A stretch of 64,000 nt of DNA from Bacteroidaceae bacterium (GTDB lineage Bacteria > Bacteroidota > Bacteroidia > Bacteroidales > Barnesiellaceae_A). The position numbers and the translations under genes were made by a program. The notes under the pieces are model-generated. The model was not told where the DNA came from. It was given only the letters and a program-made list of their open reading frames with translations, and did not search any database. This document shows positions 56,872 through 64,000 of the stretch, piece by piece; the first letter of the stretch is position 1; the number at the start of each line of letters is the position of its first letter. The DNA lies in NCBI GenBank assembly GCA_017410245.1, contig JAFQRE010000016.1, forward strand, positions 1-64,000, read 5' to 3'.

Positions 56872-57948
56872 ATGGCAACATTGAATATTGGCGACAAAGT
56901 ACGATTTCTCAATGCAGTAGGCGGAGGTATCGTACGCAAAATAAGTGGCGATATGGCTTACGTTGAAGAGCCGGACGGATTTGAGACACCTATTCTCACA
57001 CGCGAGTGTGTAGTTGTTGAGCCGGCCAAACCTGAGAAGAAGCAGCCCGAAGTGAAAACTATCTTTACTGCTGCTACTTTCAGCAAGGAGGAGAGTAAAA
57101 AGAGCACCCCCTCTCCCATGCCACAGCTCGAGTCTATAGAGGAGACTCCCGAAGGCGAACAACTGAATATTGCATTGGCAATTATCCCTCACGAGCCCAA
57201 GCACCTCAACACAACAGCCTACGACATCTGCTTGGTAAACGATAGCAACTACTACCTATACTTCACCTTTACGAGTCGCGACGATGCGGGCTGGCGCACA
57301 CGACACGCCGGCGTGATAGAGCCCAACACTCAGATGGAGCTGGAGGAATTGCAACAACAAGACGTAAACTCATTGCAACGCATAGGTTTTCAATACATCG
57401 CATTCAAGCAAGGCAAGCACTTCGCCGCCAAGAATCCCGGTGGCATAGAGATGCGCTTCGACCCCGTGCGCCTATACAAGCTACACAGTTTCCGCGACAA
57501 CCTATACTATGACGAGCCTGCACTTATTTTGGACTTGGTAAAGAACGACACTCCCATACGTCCTTTGGTAGTAAATACCGACGATCTGGCTCGTGCCATG
57601 AGCGAGAAGAACGCCTCGGCCTCGATCAATCGTCCTCACGTGAGCAAGCCCAAACAACAAGCTGCAGAGATTATTGAAGTAGATTTGCACATCAATGCGC
57701 TACTCGACAACACCGCGGGTATGAGTAATGGCGAGATGCTTGAGTACCAAATGGATACTTTCCGCAAAGTATTGGCCGAGCACAAGCACCACAAAGGACA
57801 ACGCATAGTATTCATACACGGCAAGGGCGAAGGCACACTGCGTCGCGCCATTCTCGACGAACTGCGCACACGCTACAAAGAGTATAGTTGCCAAGATGCA
57901 TCGTTCCGCGAATACGGCTTTGGTGCAACAATGGTAACAATACACTGA
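56872..57948 (+). CDS. DUF2027 and Smr domain protein
   Basis: A 358-residue protein. The start at 56872 is preferred because the longer frame begins inside the -7 box. The N-terminus (about 1-55) is a small SH3-like beta domain (NIGDKVRFLNAVGGGIVRKI), then a flexible Lys/Glu/Pro-rich stretch and the DUF2027 beta domain (about 95-235). The C-terminus (about 270-358) is a Smr domain, related to the end of MutS2, with VDLHI (usually LDLHG) and IHGKGEGTLRRAI. Smr domains nick DNA or act on RNA and stalled ribosomes. Widespread in Bacteroidetes without a settled role. Closed by a strong terminator. Confidence 0.85.
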   Translation: MATLNIGDKVRFLNAVGGGIVRKISGDMAYVEEPDGFETPILTRECVVVEPAKPEKKQPEVKTIFTAATFSKEESKKSTPSPMPQLESIEETPEGEQLNIALAIIPHEPKHLNTTAYDICLVNDSNYYLYFTFTSRDDAGWRTRHAGVIEPNTQMELEELQQQDVNSLQRIGFQYIAFKQGKHFAAKNPGGIEMRFDPVRLYKLHSFRDNLYYDEPALILDLVKNDTPIRPLVVNTDDLARAMSEKNASASINRPHVSKPKQQAAEIIEVDLHINALLDNTAGMSNGEMLEYQMDTFRKVLAEHKHHKGQRIVFIHGKGEGTLRRAILDELRTRYKEYSCQDASFREYGFGATMVTIH

Positions 57949-57970
57949 TTATTCCCTGTACACCATAAGA

Positions 57971-58003
57971 AAACGCCCTGCATGTTGATCATGCAGGGCG
58001 TTT
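57971..58003. terminator. Bidirectional terminator between Smr and carboxytransferase genes
   Basis: AAACGCCCTGCATG (57971-57984) pairs perfectly with CATGCAGGGCGTTT (57990-58003) around five bases, between two convergent stop codons. Confidence 0.85.
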
Positions 58004-58022
58004 ATCATTGAGTTACTATCTA

Positions 58023-59894
58023 TTATCCTTCAAACTCTACCAATACAGCATTTGTAGCAACAACTTGTCCGGGTTGAACAAAGATGCGTTTGATAACGCC
58101 TTCGCGCTCGCTTGTAACGGTATTTTCCATCTTCATTGCCTCATAAACGAGCAATGCTTGACCTTTCTTCACTGCATCTCCGGGTTGCACAGCTATAGAG
58201 ATGATGTTACCACCCATAGGTATCTTTTGTACAGGACCTGTAATGGGTTCTTCGGCAGCCTTCTTCTCCTCTACAACCTCAGTTTTGGGAGCAGCAGCAT
58301 ACTCTTCGGCACGACGATTGCGCAAGAATGTAGCACCTACAGTGGGGAAGAGTTGGAGCAAGAGATAATCGCTCTCGTCCTTGGCCAATTTCACGCCACC
58401 AAACTCGGGCAAAGTAGGATTGGCAGGAGCTTGATATGCATTGATATCGTAAGGCTTCTCAATAGCACTACCGGTAATCTTCTCACGGAAAGCAGGGTCG
58501 ATAGCAACGGGAGTCTTACCATACTCACCCTTGATAAGGTTGATAAATTGGTTACTTACCATTGTGTAGTCGGGATTGCCTTTCTTGCGGTCGATAGCAA
58601 GGCTCACAGCCTGACCACCTACGATTTGTGAAGTAGGAGTTACAAGAGGAACAAGACCTGCTGCACGACGCACCTCGGGAATGAGAGCCATAGCATCGTT
58701 CAATACGTCCTCTGCACCAAGACTCTTCAATTGAGCTACCATGTTACTGTACATACCACCGGGAACCTCGGCATTCTTCACGATTTCGTTAGCTTTGGGG
58801 AAACCAAAGTAAGCCTCAATAGCGTGGCAAGCATCAAGCAACTCAGCCTCGTTGTTAGCCTTAGCAGCAGCAATTGCTTTGTCAAATTGAGCATCTACCT
58901 CAGCAGGGAGAGTGTCTTTGAGAGGATCGAATGCGCGGGGGAATTTGTCTTTATTCAAGTCAAAGTCGGCCAAGTCGCGACGAATACCCTCGAGTTTTAC
59001 ACGAATACGGCCTACAGCCTCCATGTTAGCTTCCAACTCTATACCCAACTTTTGACAGAATACATATATAAGCTCGATAGCGGGAGCTGCAGAGCCACCA
59101 CCGAAGTACCAAATGTTGGTATCGAGAATATCTACTCCATGTATAACAGCCATTAATGACGATGCAAGACCGTAACCGGGAGTACAGTGTGTGTGGAAAT
59201 CAACAGGTACGCTGACAGCTTTTTTCAAAGCGGGGATAAGGGTTGTAACGCGAGCGGGATTTACAAGACCGGCCATATCTTTGAGTGTGATAATCTTGGC
59301 ACCCATAGCCTCCATACCCTTAGCTTTCTCTACGAAATACTCATCGGTAAAGATCTTCTTCATCTCGGCAGGAGCGGCCTTCTTACCAAAGAGACGAGCA
59401 AAGAAACCCACCTTCTCGGGTGCTGCATTTTGTGCCGGTTTGGGATCTACTGTATAACATACTGCACCATCGGCAATACCACCAACTTCGTTGATTTTCT
59501 TGATAGAACTCTCAACGTTGTTGAGGTCATTGAGAGCATCAAATACACGCATGATGCCAAGACCTTGCTTAACGGCCTCTTTATAGAAACCATCGATAAC
59601 AGTATTGGGATAAGGTGCATAACCAAAGAGGTTACGTCCACGCGAAAGAGCTGTAAGATAAGAACGTCCTTCTATAACTTTGCTGATAGAGCTAAGGCGT
59701 GTCCATGGACTCTCATCGAGGTAACGCATTACTGAATCGGGCACTGCACCACCCCAAACTTCCATTGCATAGAAACCTGCCTCTTTGTAGTCTTCGATAA
59801 CTTGCTCTACATGCTTACTTTGCAAACGAGTTGCAAAAAGCGATTGATGACCATCGCGCAATGTTAGGTCGCGAATTTTCAATTTTCTCGCCAT
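58023..59894 (-). CDS. oadA: Oxaloacetate decarboxylase alpha / pyruvate carboxylase B subunit
   Basis: A 623-residue biotin-dependent carboxytransferase linking pyruvate and oxaloacetate. The N-terminal HMGL-like TIM barrel has RDGHQSLFATR and the metal site DFHTHCTPG. A conserved carboxylase domain follows (about 300-480). The C-terminal biotinyl domain carries the biotin Lys588 in EAMKMEN. A 30-residue Ala/Lys-rich insertion (about 151-181, FFARLFGKKAAPAE) interrupts the barrel after CYTVDP. No beta or gamma membrane subunits or biotin carboxylase lie beside it, so it may act as a soluble partner of enzymes encoded elsewhere. It has its own promoter. The choice between decarboxylase and carboxylase direction is open. 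Confidence 0.88.
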   Translation of the reverse strand: MARKLKIRDLTLRDGHQSLFATRLQSKHVEQVIEDYKEAGFYAMEVWGGAVPDSVMRYLDESPWTRLSSISKVIEGRSYLTALSRGRNLFGYAPYPNTVIDGFYKEAVKQGLGIMRVFDALNDLNNVESSIKKINEVGGIADGAVCYTVDPKPAQNAAPEKVGFFARLFGKKAAPAEMKKIFTDEYFVEKAKGMEAMGAKIITLKDMAGLVNPARVTTLIPALKKAVSVPVDFHTHCTPGYGLASSLMAVIHGVDILDTNIWYFGGGSAAPAIELIYVFCQKLGIELEANMEAVGRIRVKLEGIRRDLADFDLNKDKFPRAFDPLKDTLPAEVDAQFDKAIAAAKANNEAELLDACHAIEAYFGFPKANEIVKNAEVPGGMYSNMVAQLKSLGAEDVLNDAMALIPEVRRAAGLVPLVTPTSQIVGGQAVSLAIDRKKGNPDYTMVSNQFINLIKGEYGKTPVAIDPAFREKITGSAIEKPYDINAYQAPANPTLPEFGGVKLAKDESDYLLLQLFPTVGATFLRNRRAEEYAAAPKTEVVEEKKAAEEPITGPVQKIPMGGNIISIAVQPGDAVKKGQALLVYEAMKMENTVTSEREGVIKRIFVQPGQVVATNAVLVEFEG

Positions 59895-60002
59895 AATAAT
59901 TTCTTTAAAGTGTTTATATTCACAGTATTAATAATTAATAATAAATTCTTCTTATTACATCTTCGACACAGGTTGCTAAAACATCTGCCAAAGAAGCAAC
60001 TG

Positions 60003-60033
60003 CAAATATAGCGAAAGGTAAAAAAAAAACAAA
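60003..60033 (-). promoter_or_regulatory. Promoter of the carboxytransferase gene
   Basis: On the minus strand TTTG (60033-60030), 19 bases, then TATATTTG (60010-60003). Leader about 100 bases. Confidence 0.65.
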
Positions 60034-60291
60034 TAAATTCGGAAAATTTTCTCTATTTATTTTACTCTGCTATCTACCTATGTTTCAAGTCTTTTAATTA
60101 TACACACATTGCTAACTTGTATTTTGCAAACAGCACTTTACAACTAAGCACATAACATCGACCTATTTGACAAATTACTTATAAATATATAAGTATCTCT
60201 ACGCATCTCACGCTACCCCCATCGACAATATATATCAACACATCGCAATAAAACTTTACCGGCTTGATACACATTAAACAGATTTATTTTT

Positions 60292-60299
60292 TATCTTTG
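60292..60299 (+). promoter_or_regulatory. -7 box of the fumarase gene
   Basis: TATCTTTG, a perfect -7 box. TTG lies at 60264-60266, 25 bases upstream, which is longer than usual. Leader about 30 bases. Confidence 0.55.
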
Positions 60300-60336
60300 C
60301 ACCACATGTGATAAAAACCTAATAATACAAATAGTT

Positions 60337-61980
60337 ATGGCAACAAAACCTTTTAAGTATCAGCCGATGTTCCCCAACGTAAAACCCGATGAAACGGAGT
60401 ATTACCTATTGACTAAGGAACACGTATCGGTAAGTGAATGTAATGGACACGAAATATTGGTAGTAGAACCCGAGGCTCTCACCAAACTTGCCAATGCAGC
60501 CATGCGCGATGTATCGTTCATGTTGCGTCGCGAACACAACGAGATGGTAGCCAAGGCTCTTCACGACCCCGAGGCCAGCGACAACGACAAGTTTGTAGCA
60601 CTCACCATGTTGCGCAATGCCGAGGTTGCTTGCAAAGGCGTACTCCCCTTCTGCCAAGACACCGGTACTGCCGTTGTAATGGGTAAAAAAGGCCAACAAG
60701 TATGGACTGGTGGTGGAGACGAAGAGGCTCTTTCGTTGGGTATATACAAGACATACACCGAGGAGAACCTTCGTTACTCACAAAACGCTCCTCTCAACAT
60801 GTATGACGAGGTGAATACCGGTTGTAACCTTCCCGCTCAAATAGACCTTTTTGCCACAGATGGCAACGAGTATAACTTCTTGTTTATTGCCAAAGGTGGT
60901 GGCTCGGCCAACAAAACATATCTCTATCAAGAGACCAAAGCTCTTATCAATCCCAAGACACTCGTTCCCTTCCTCGTTGAGAAGATGAAGACCTTGGGTA
61001 CCGCTGCTTGTCCGCCCTATCACATTGCTTTTGTTATAGGTGGTACAAGTGCCGAGACCAACCTCAAGACCGTTAAATTGGCTTCGGCCAAGTACTACGA
61101 CCGCCTTCCTACCGAGGGTAACGAGTGGGGACAAGCCTTCCGTGATGTAGAACTCGAGAAAGAGGTATTGGCTGCAGCACAAGCATCGGGCTTCGGTGCT
61201 CAATTTGGTGGTAAATACTTTGCTCACGACATTCGCATCATACGTCTGCCTCGTCATGGTGCATCTTGCCCTGTAGGTATGGGTGTATCTTGCTCGGCCG
61301 ACCGCAACATCAAGGCCAAAATCAACAAAGACGGATTGTGGATTGAGCGTCTCGACGATCAACCTTCGACCCTTATACCCGAGGAGTTGCGCCAAGCAGG
61401 CGAAGGCGATGCTGTACGTATCGATCTCAACCGCCCCATGAACGAAATATTGGCCGAACTCACCAAGTATCCTGTAGCTACTCGTCTGTCGCTCAATGGT
61501 ACTATCATTGTAGGTCGCGACATCGCTCATGCCAAGATCAAAGAGCGTCTCGATGCCGGCGAGCCTATGCCCGAATACTTGAAAAATCACCCCATCTACT
61601 ATGCTGGTCCCGCCAAGACTCCTGCCGGTATGGCTTCGGGCTCATTCGGTCCCACAACAGCAGGCCGTATGGACTCATACGTAGATTTGTTCCAATCAAA
61701 TGGTGGCTCGATGGTAATGATTGCCAAGGGTAACCGCAGCCAACAAGTAACCGACGCTTGTCACAAACACGGAGGTTTCTATCTTGGCAGTATAGGTGGC
61801 CCGGCCGCTATCTTGGCTCAGAACAGCATCAAGAAAGTTGAGTGCCTTGAGTATCCCGAGCTTGGCATGGAGGCTATTTGGAAAATCGAAGTTGTTGATT
61901 TCCCCGCCTTTATTCTCGTAGATGACAAAGGCAATGACTTCTTCAAGCAAATCAAACCCACCTGCCCCGGCAAGTGCTGA
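60337..61980 (+). CDS. fumA: Fumarate hydratase, class I (4Fe-4S)
   Basis: A 547-residue oxygen-sensitive iron-sulfur fumarase that interconverts fumarate and malate. N-terminal catalytic part: [12 protein letters not shown] with a cluster-binding Cys, [13 protein letters not shown], and the [14 protein letters not shown] block. C-terminal swivelling domain: [13 protein letters not shown] and [16 protein letters not shown]. Length and order match E. coli FumA/FumB. With PFOR and the oxaloacetate carboxytransferase nearby it suits the reductive branch (oxaloacetate, malate, fumarate, succinate) of Bacteroidales fermentation. Single-gene unit with promoter and terminator. Confidence 0.96.
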   Translation: MATKPFKYQPMFPNVKPDETEYYLLTKEHVSVSECNGHEILVVEPEALTKLANAAMRDVSFMLRREHNEMVAKALHDPEASDNDKFVALTMLRNAEVACKGVLPFCQDTGTAVVMGKKGQQVWTGGGDEEALSLGIYKTYTEENLRYSQNAPLNMYDEVNTGCNLPAQIDLFATDGNEYNFLFIAKGGGSANKTYLYQETKALINPKTLVPFLVEKMKTLGTAACPPYHIAFVIGGTSAETNLKTVKLASAKYYDRLPTEGNEWGQAFRDVELEKEVLAAAQASGFGAQFGGKYFAHDIRIIRLPRHGASCPVGMGVSCSADRNIKAKINKDGLWIERLDDQPSTLIPEELRQAGEGDAVRIDLNRPMNEILAELTKYPVATRLSLNGTIIVGRDIAHAKIKERLDAGEPMPEYLKNHPIYYAGPAKTPAGMASGSFGPTTAGRMDSYVDLFQSNGGSMVMIAKGNRSQQVTDACHKHGGFYLGSIGGPAAILAQNSIKKVECLEYPELGMEAIWKIEVVDFPAFILVDDKGNDFFKQIKPTCPGKC

Positions 61981-62004
61981 TAAGTAATAAGATATAAACT
62001 GAAC

Positions 62005-62037
62005 ACGGGTCTCTCTTTCGGAGGCCCGTTTTTTTAT
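62005..62037 (+). terminator. Terminator after fumarase
   Basis: ACGGGTCTC (62005-62013) pairs with GAGGCCCGT (62021-62029) including one G-T pair; nine T in a row from 62029 follow. Confidence 0.9.
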
Positions 62038-62054
62038 CCTATTTTACCAATTGT

Positions 62055-63803
62055 TTATTGAGGCACTTTATACAGTGTAATGTAAGCATCACTATAGGCT
62101 TCATAGTACCCATGGCGTTGCATAAATTCGATTAAGGCATTGGCCTTGGCATGCAGTTCGGGGTGCTCTATGGCATTGAGATAATCGGTATGCGAAAGGT
62201 CGCGGTAATAGAAATGAGGAATTGCTATCAAAGGCAACTGGCGCGGACTATGTTCGGCATCATAGAGTTGTCGCTGAAACATATCAGCCCCCCAGAAAGT
62301 ACTCCACGGAGAGCCTAAATAGGGTTGCATGCCGGTAAGATAGTGCAACATAGGCGCATTATCGAAGATGAGCAGATAGTTGCCCGGCATGCGATGTTTG
62401 AGTGTAGCAGTCACAATGCAATCGGTCAGTTGTGCTCGTTGGTGCGAGGTATAGGTTGTGGCAACTGTAGCAACTTGCGGACGATACAACTTCTCCAATC
62501 GACTACCATCGTCAAAGTAGCATACGCTATGCGTTGCAACAAAGAATATAAAGGCCACACCGGCTATCAAACTGATATCGCGCGATGTACTTTCATCTAT
62601 AGTAATGCCATATCGTTGCTCACGAGCATCGTCAATAGTAATCTTCAACTTGAGTGGACGACGCATAAGATCAATGAGCAAAGGCATACCCAACCACATG
62701 CAAGAGTTGCTTATATTGTTGTATGAGTCGCCTCCAATGGGTATCACCACAAGCATAACAAGAGCCGACAGTGCCATTATCATCACATTGCAATCGCTCC
62801 GGTTACAGAATGCATAAATAAGGCTTGCGGCAGTTACGGCTCCCCACATGGCATATATATTACGTGTAAGCAAAGCATACAAAATAGCCACACATATAGC
62901 TCCTGCTATCAACTTATTGCCTCGCAATTTGACATATTGTGTAGCAACAATATATATAAGACATACCAGAAATACATACAACGAACTTGTTACTATGGCT
63001 TTATAGGTATATGTATAACTACCTATGAGTCGCTGCAGATTGTGTGTATCGGAGGAGTCGCCACTCATGACAAAAAGCGAACCGATTGAGGAGAACCACA
63101 CCGACAGATGCTGTAAGGCGAGCATTACTACCAACATTACTCCCGAGGCAATTATCATACCTCCAAGTATGCGCAGTGCGTTATGAAATGCATTGTAGTA
63201 ATTCTCTCTGTACGCAGCCTCGACAAACGGAACAAAAAAGAGTATAGCCAGCGCAAAATTGGGAAGTCGCACCATACCATTGAGCACAATCAAGCCTCCC
63301 ATGAGATACCAAGCCACTTTGTTTCCCCCCAGTCCGCGTTGCATAGCAAGAATAGTGAGTAGGAACAACAATATGGTGAGGCAATCGTGGTTGAAATAAT
63401 ATAGACACAGTCCCGGCCATAATACACAAGCCAACGTACTCAGCACGATAACCGAGGGCTTGAAGTAAGGACGAAGTATGGCAAATGTGGTAAGCACAAT
63501 ACCACATGATGTAAGCGCAAAAAGTATGCGATAGCCGTATGTACCCAGCCAGCCAAATAAAATCTCCCACACGCCTCCTATCAAGCCGGTAAGGTAGTAG
63601 AGAAAGAGATACTCTACATCGGCCGGGTGTGTAAAGATATTCTGATAGAAAGTAAGCGAGAAACCCTCATCGGCATAATCGAGGCCTTGCAATGATATGA
63701 GCAGATAATAGACAAAGGCAAACACCACCATGCCCCACTTGCAACGTCGAGGGTGACGGTCGAGTAGGCTCATTATATCCGATATATTCTGGAGAAGCTG
63801 CAT
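62055..63803 (-). CDS. Polytopic membrane protein, possibly GT-C-type glycosyltransferase
   Basis: A 582-residue inner-membrane protein with many hydrophobic segments between residues about 25 and 430 and a soluble C-terminal domain of about 150 residues. The first outer loop has an acidic pair in YADEGFSL shortly after helix 1, the place where GT-C glycosyltransferases (ArnT, PMT families) hold their catalytic acids. Such enzymes use lipid-linked sugars to decorate lipid A, glycans or proteins. This resemblance is in layout only. An alternative start lies 10 codons in (63773). It follows ispF on the same strand by 9 bases. Confidence 0.6.
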   Translation of the reverse strand: MQLLQNISDIMSLLDRHPRRCKWGMVVFAFVYYLLISLQGLDYADEGFSLTFYQNIFTHPADVEYLFLYYLTGLIGGVWEILFGWLGTYGYRILFALTSCGIVLTTFAILRPYFKPSVIVLSTLACVLWPGLCLYYFNHDCLTILLFLLTILAMQRGLGGNKVAWYLMGGLIVLNGMVRLPNFALAILFFVPFVEAAYRENYYNAFHNALRILGGMIIASGVMLVVMLALQHLSVWFSSIGSLFVMSGDSSDTHNLQRLIGSYTYTYKAIVTSSLYVFLVCLIYIVATQYVKLRGNKLIAGAICVAILYALLTRNIYAMWGAVTAASLIYAFCNRSDCNVMIMALSALVMLVVIPIGGDSYNNISNSCMWLGMPLLIDLMRRPLKLKITIDDAREQRYGITIDESTSRDISLIAGVAFIFFVATHSVCYFDDGSRLEKLYRPQVATVATTYTSHQRAQLTDCIVTATLKHRMPGNYLLIFDNAPMLHYLTGMQPYLGSPWSTFWGADMFQRQLYDAEHSPRQLPLIAIPHFYYRDLSHTDYLNAIEHPELHAKANALIEFMQRHGYYEAYSDAYITLYKVPQ

Positions 63804-63812
63804 ACCAAACGC

Positions 63813-64000
63813 CTATTTTTCTATCAACACAACAGCGTAAGCCGATATACCCTCTTCGCGACCTGTAAAGCCTAACTTCTCGGTTGTAGTAGCTTTGATA
63901 GAAATATCCTCTACATCAATGCCCATACACTCGGCCAACGCCTCTTTCATGGCCGGTATATGAGGATTAAGTTTGGGGCGCTCGGCGCAGATGGTCATAT
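63813..64000 (-). CDS. ispF: 2-C-methyl-D-erythritol 2,4-cyclodiphosphate synthase, C-terminal part
   Basis: The last 62 or so residues of IspF, which makes the cyclic diphosphate in the MEP isoprenoid pathway; the 5' part lies beyond the window. The hallmark end is visible: IKATTTEKLGFTGREEGISAYAVVLIEK, in which the Thr-Thr-Glu-Lys-Leu-Gly segment binds the cytidine nucleotide. The preceding LNPHIPAMKEALAE also matches. A GT-C-like gene follows by 9 bases. Confidence 0.93.
   Translation of the reverse strand, partial: MTICAERPKLNPHIPAMKEALAECMGIDVEDISIKATTTEKLGFTGREEGISAYAVVLIEK

Larger units (their letters stand above)
59895..60336. other. Divergent intergenic region between oadA and fumarase genes
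   Basis: About 440 AT-rich bases. The two promoters (60003-60033 minus, 60292-60299 plus) are the only features I can support; the middle (60060-60280) shows no gene or repeat. Confidence 0.5.

Noticed and set aside
1..64000. Mobile elements, prophage, CRISPR array, toxin-antitoxin pair
   Set aside because: No transposase, integrase, phage protein, regular short repeats or paired small toxin genes were seen anywhere in the window.

Overview
The window is ordinary, densely coded chromosome of an anaerobic Bacteroidales bacterium. Evidence for this: promoters of the Bacteroidetes type (TTTG, about 20 bases, TAnnTTTG) and almost no Shine-Dalgarno sites; an LpxC-FabZ fusion in an lpxD/lpxC-fabZ/lpxA operon; a serine palmitoyltransferase-like enzyme for sphingolipids; a SusC/SusD pair; several lipoproteins with Bacteroidetes signal peptides; and secreted proteins ending in type IX secretion (T9SS) sorting domains. 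Anaerobic life is indicated by pyruvate:ferredoxin oxidoreductase, class I Fe-S fumarase, a biotin-dependent oxaloacetate/pyruvate carboxytransferase, rubrerythrin and a flavodiiron protein. No phage, transposon, rRNA or CRISPR array was seen.

Layout. 1-2.9 kb: the tail of an unidentified gene, a structured non-coding stretch, a GH13 amylase-like lipoprotein and an alpha/beta-hydrolase lipoprotein. 3.0-9.8 kb: flavodiiron protein, the lipid A operon, and divergent from it the sphingolipid enzyme and an AlkD-like protein. 10-13.9 kb: prfA, pyrF, rubrerythrin, pgk in one direction. 14-22.2 kb, minus strand: orphan lipoprotein, GtrA-acyltransferase fusion, CDP-alcohol phosphatidyltransferase, pdxA, rlmN, a PpiD-like chaperone and LptC. 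22.2-34.8 kb, minus strand: three tandem C10 (streptopain/interpain-like) cysteine peptidases with T9SS tails, and a RagAB/SusCD-type importer with two surface lipoproteins. 35.3-46.7 kb: coaX, an outer-membrane protein, a PorE-like T9SS/OmpA lipoprotein, queA beside tRNA-Asp(GUC), PBP1A, a Ca2+/Na+ antiporter and a BspA-like leucine-rich-repeat T9SS cargo. 46.8-64 kb: dnaE, an orphan lipoprotein, PFOR, an AAA ATPase, a DUF2027-Smr protein, the carboxytransferase, fumarase, a GT-C-like membrane protein and the C-terminus of ispF.

Most interesting unit. The region 22-35 kb reads as a protein- or peptide-feeding locus: cysteine peptidases exported by T9SS could cut host or diet protein outside the cell, and the adjacent TonB-dependent SusC/SusD pair plus lipoproteins could take up the peptides. 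No carbohydrate-active enzyme lies within or next to it. A PorE-like component of the T9SS itself lies 10-15 kb away. Two other proteins deserve attention because a usually essential residue is changed: the acyltransferase half of the GtrA fusion (His to Gln in motif I) and the AAA ATPase (Asp-Gln instead of Asp-Glu in Walker B). A pair of near-identical palindromes 44 bp apart upstream of the Smr gene looks like an operator.
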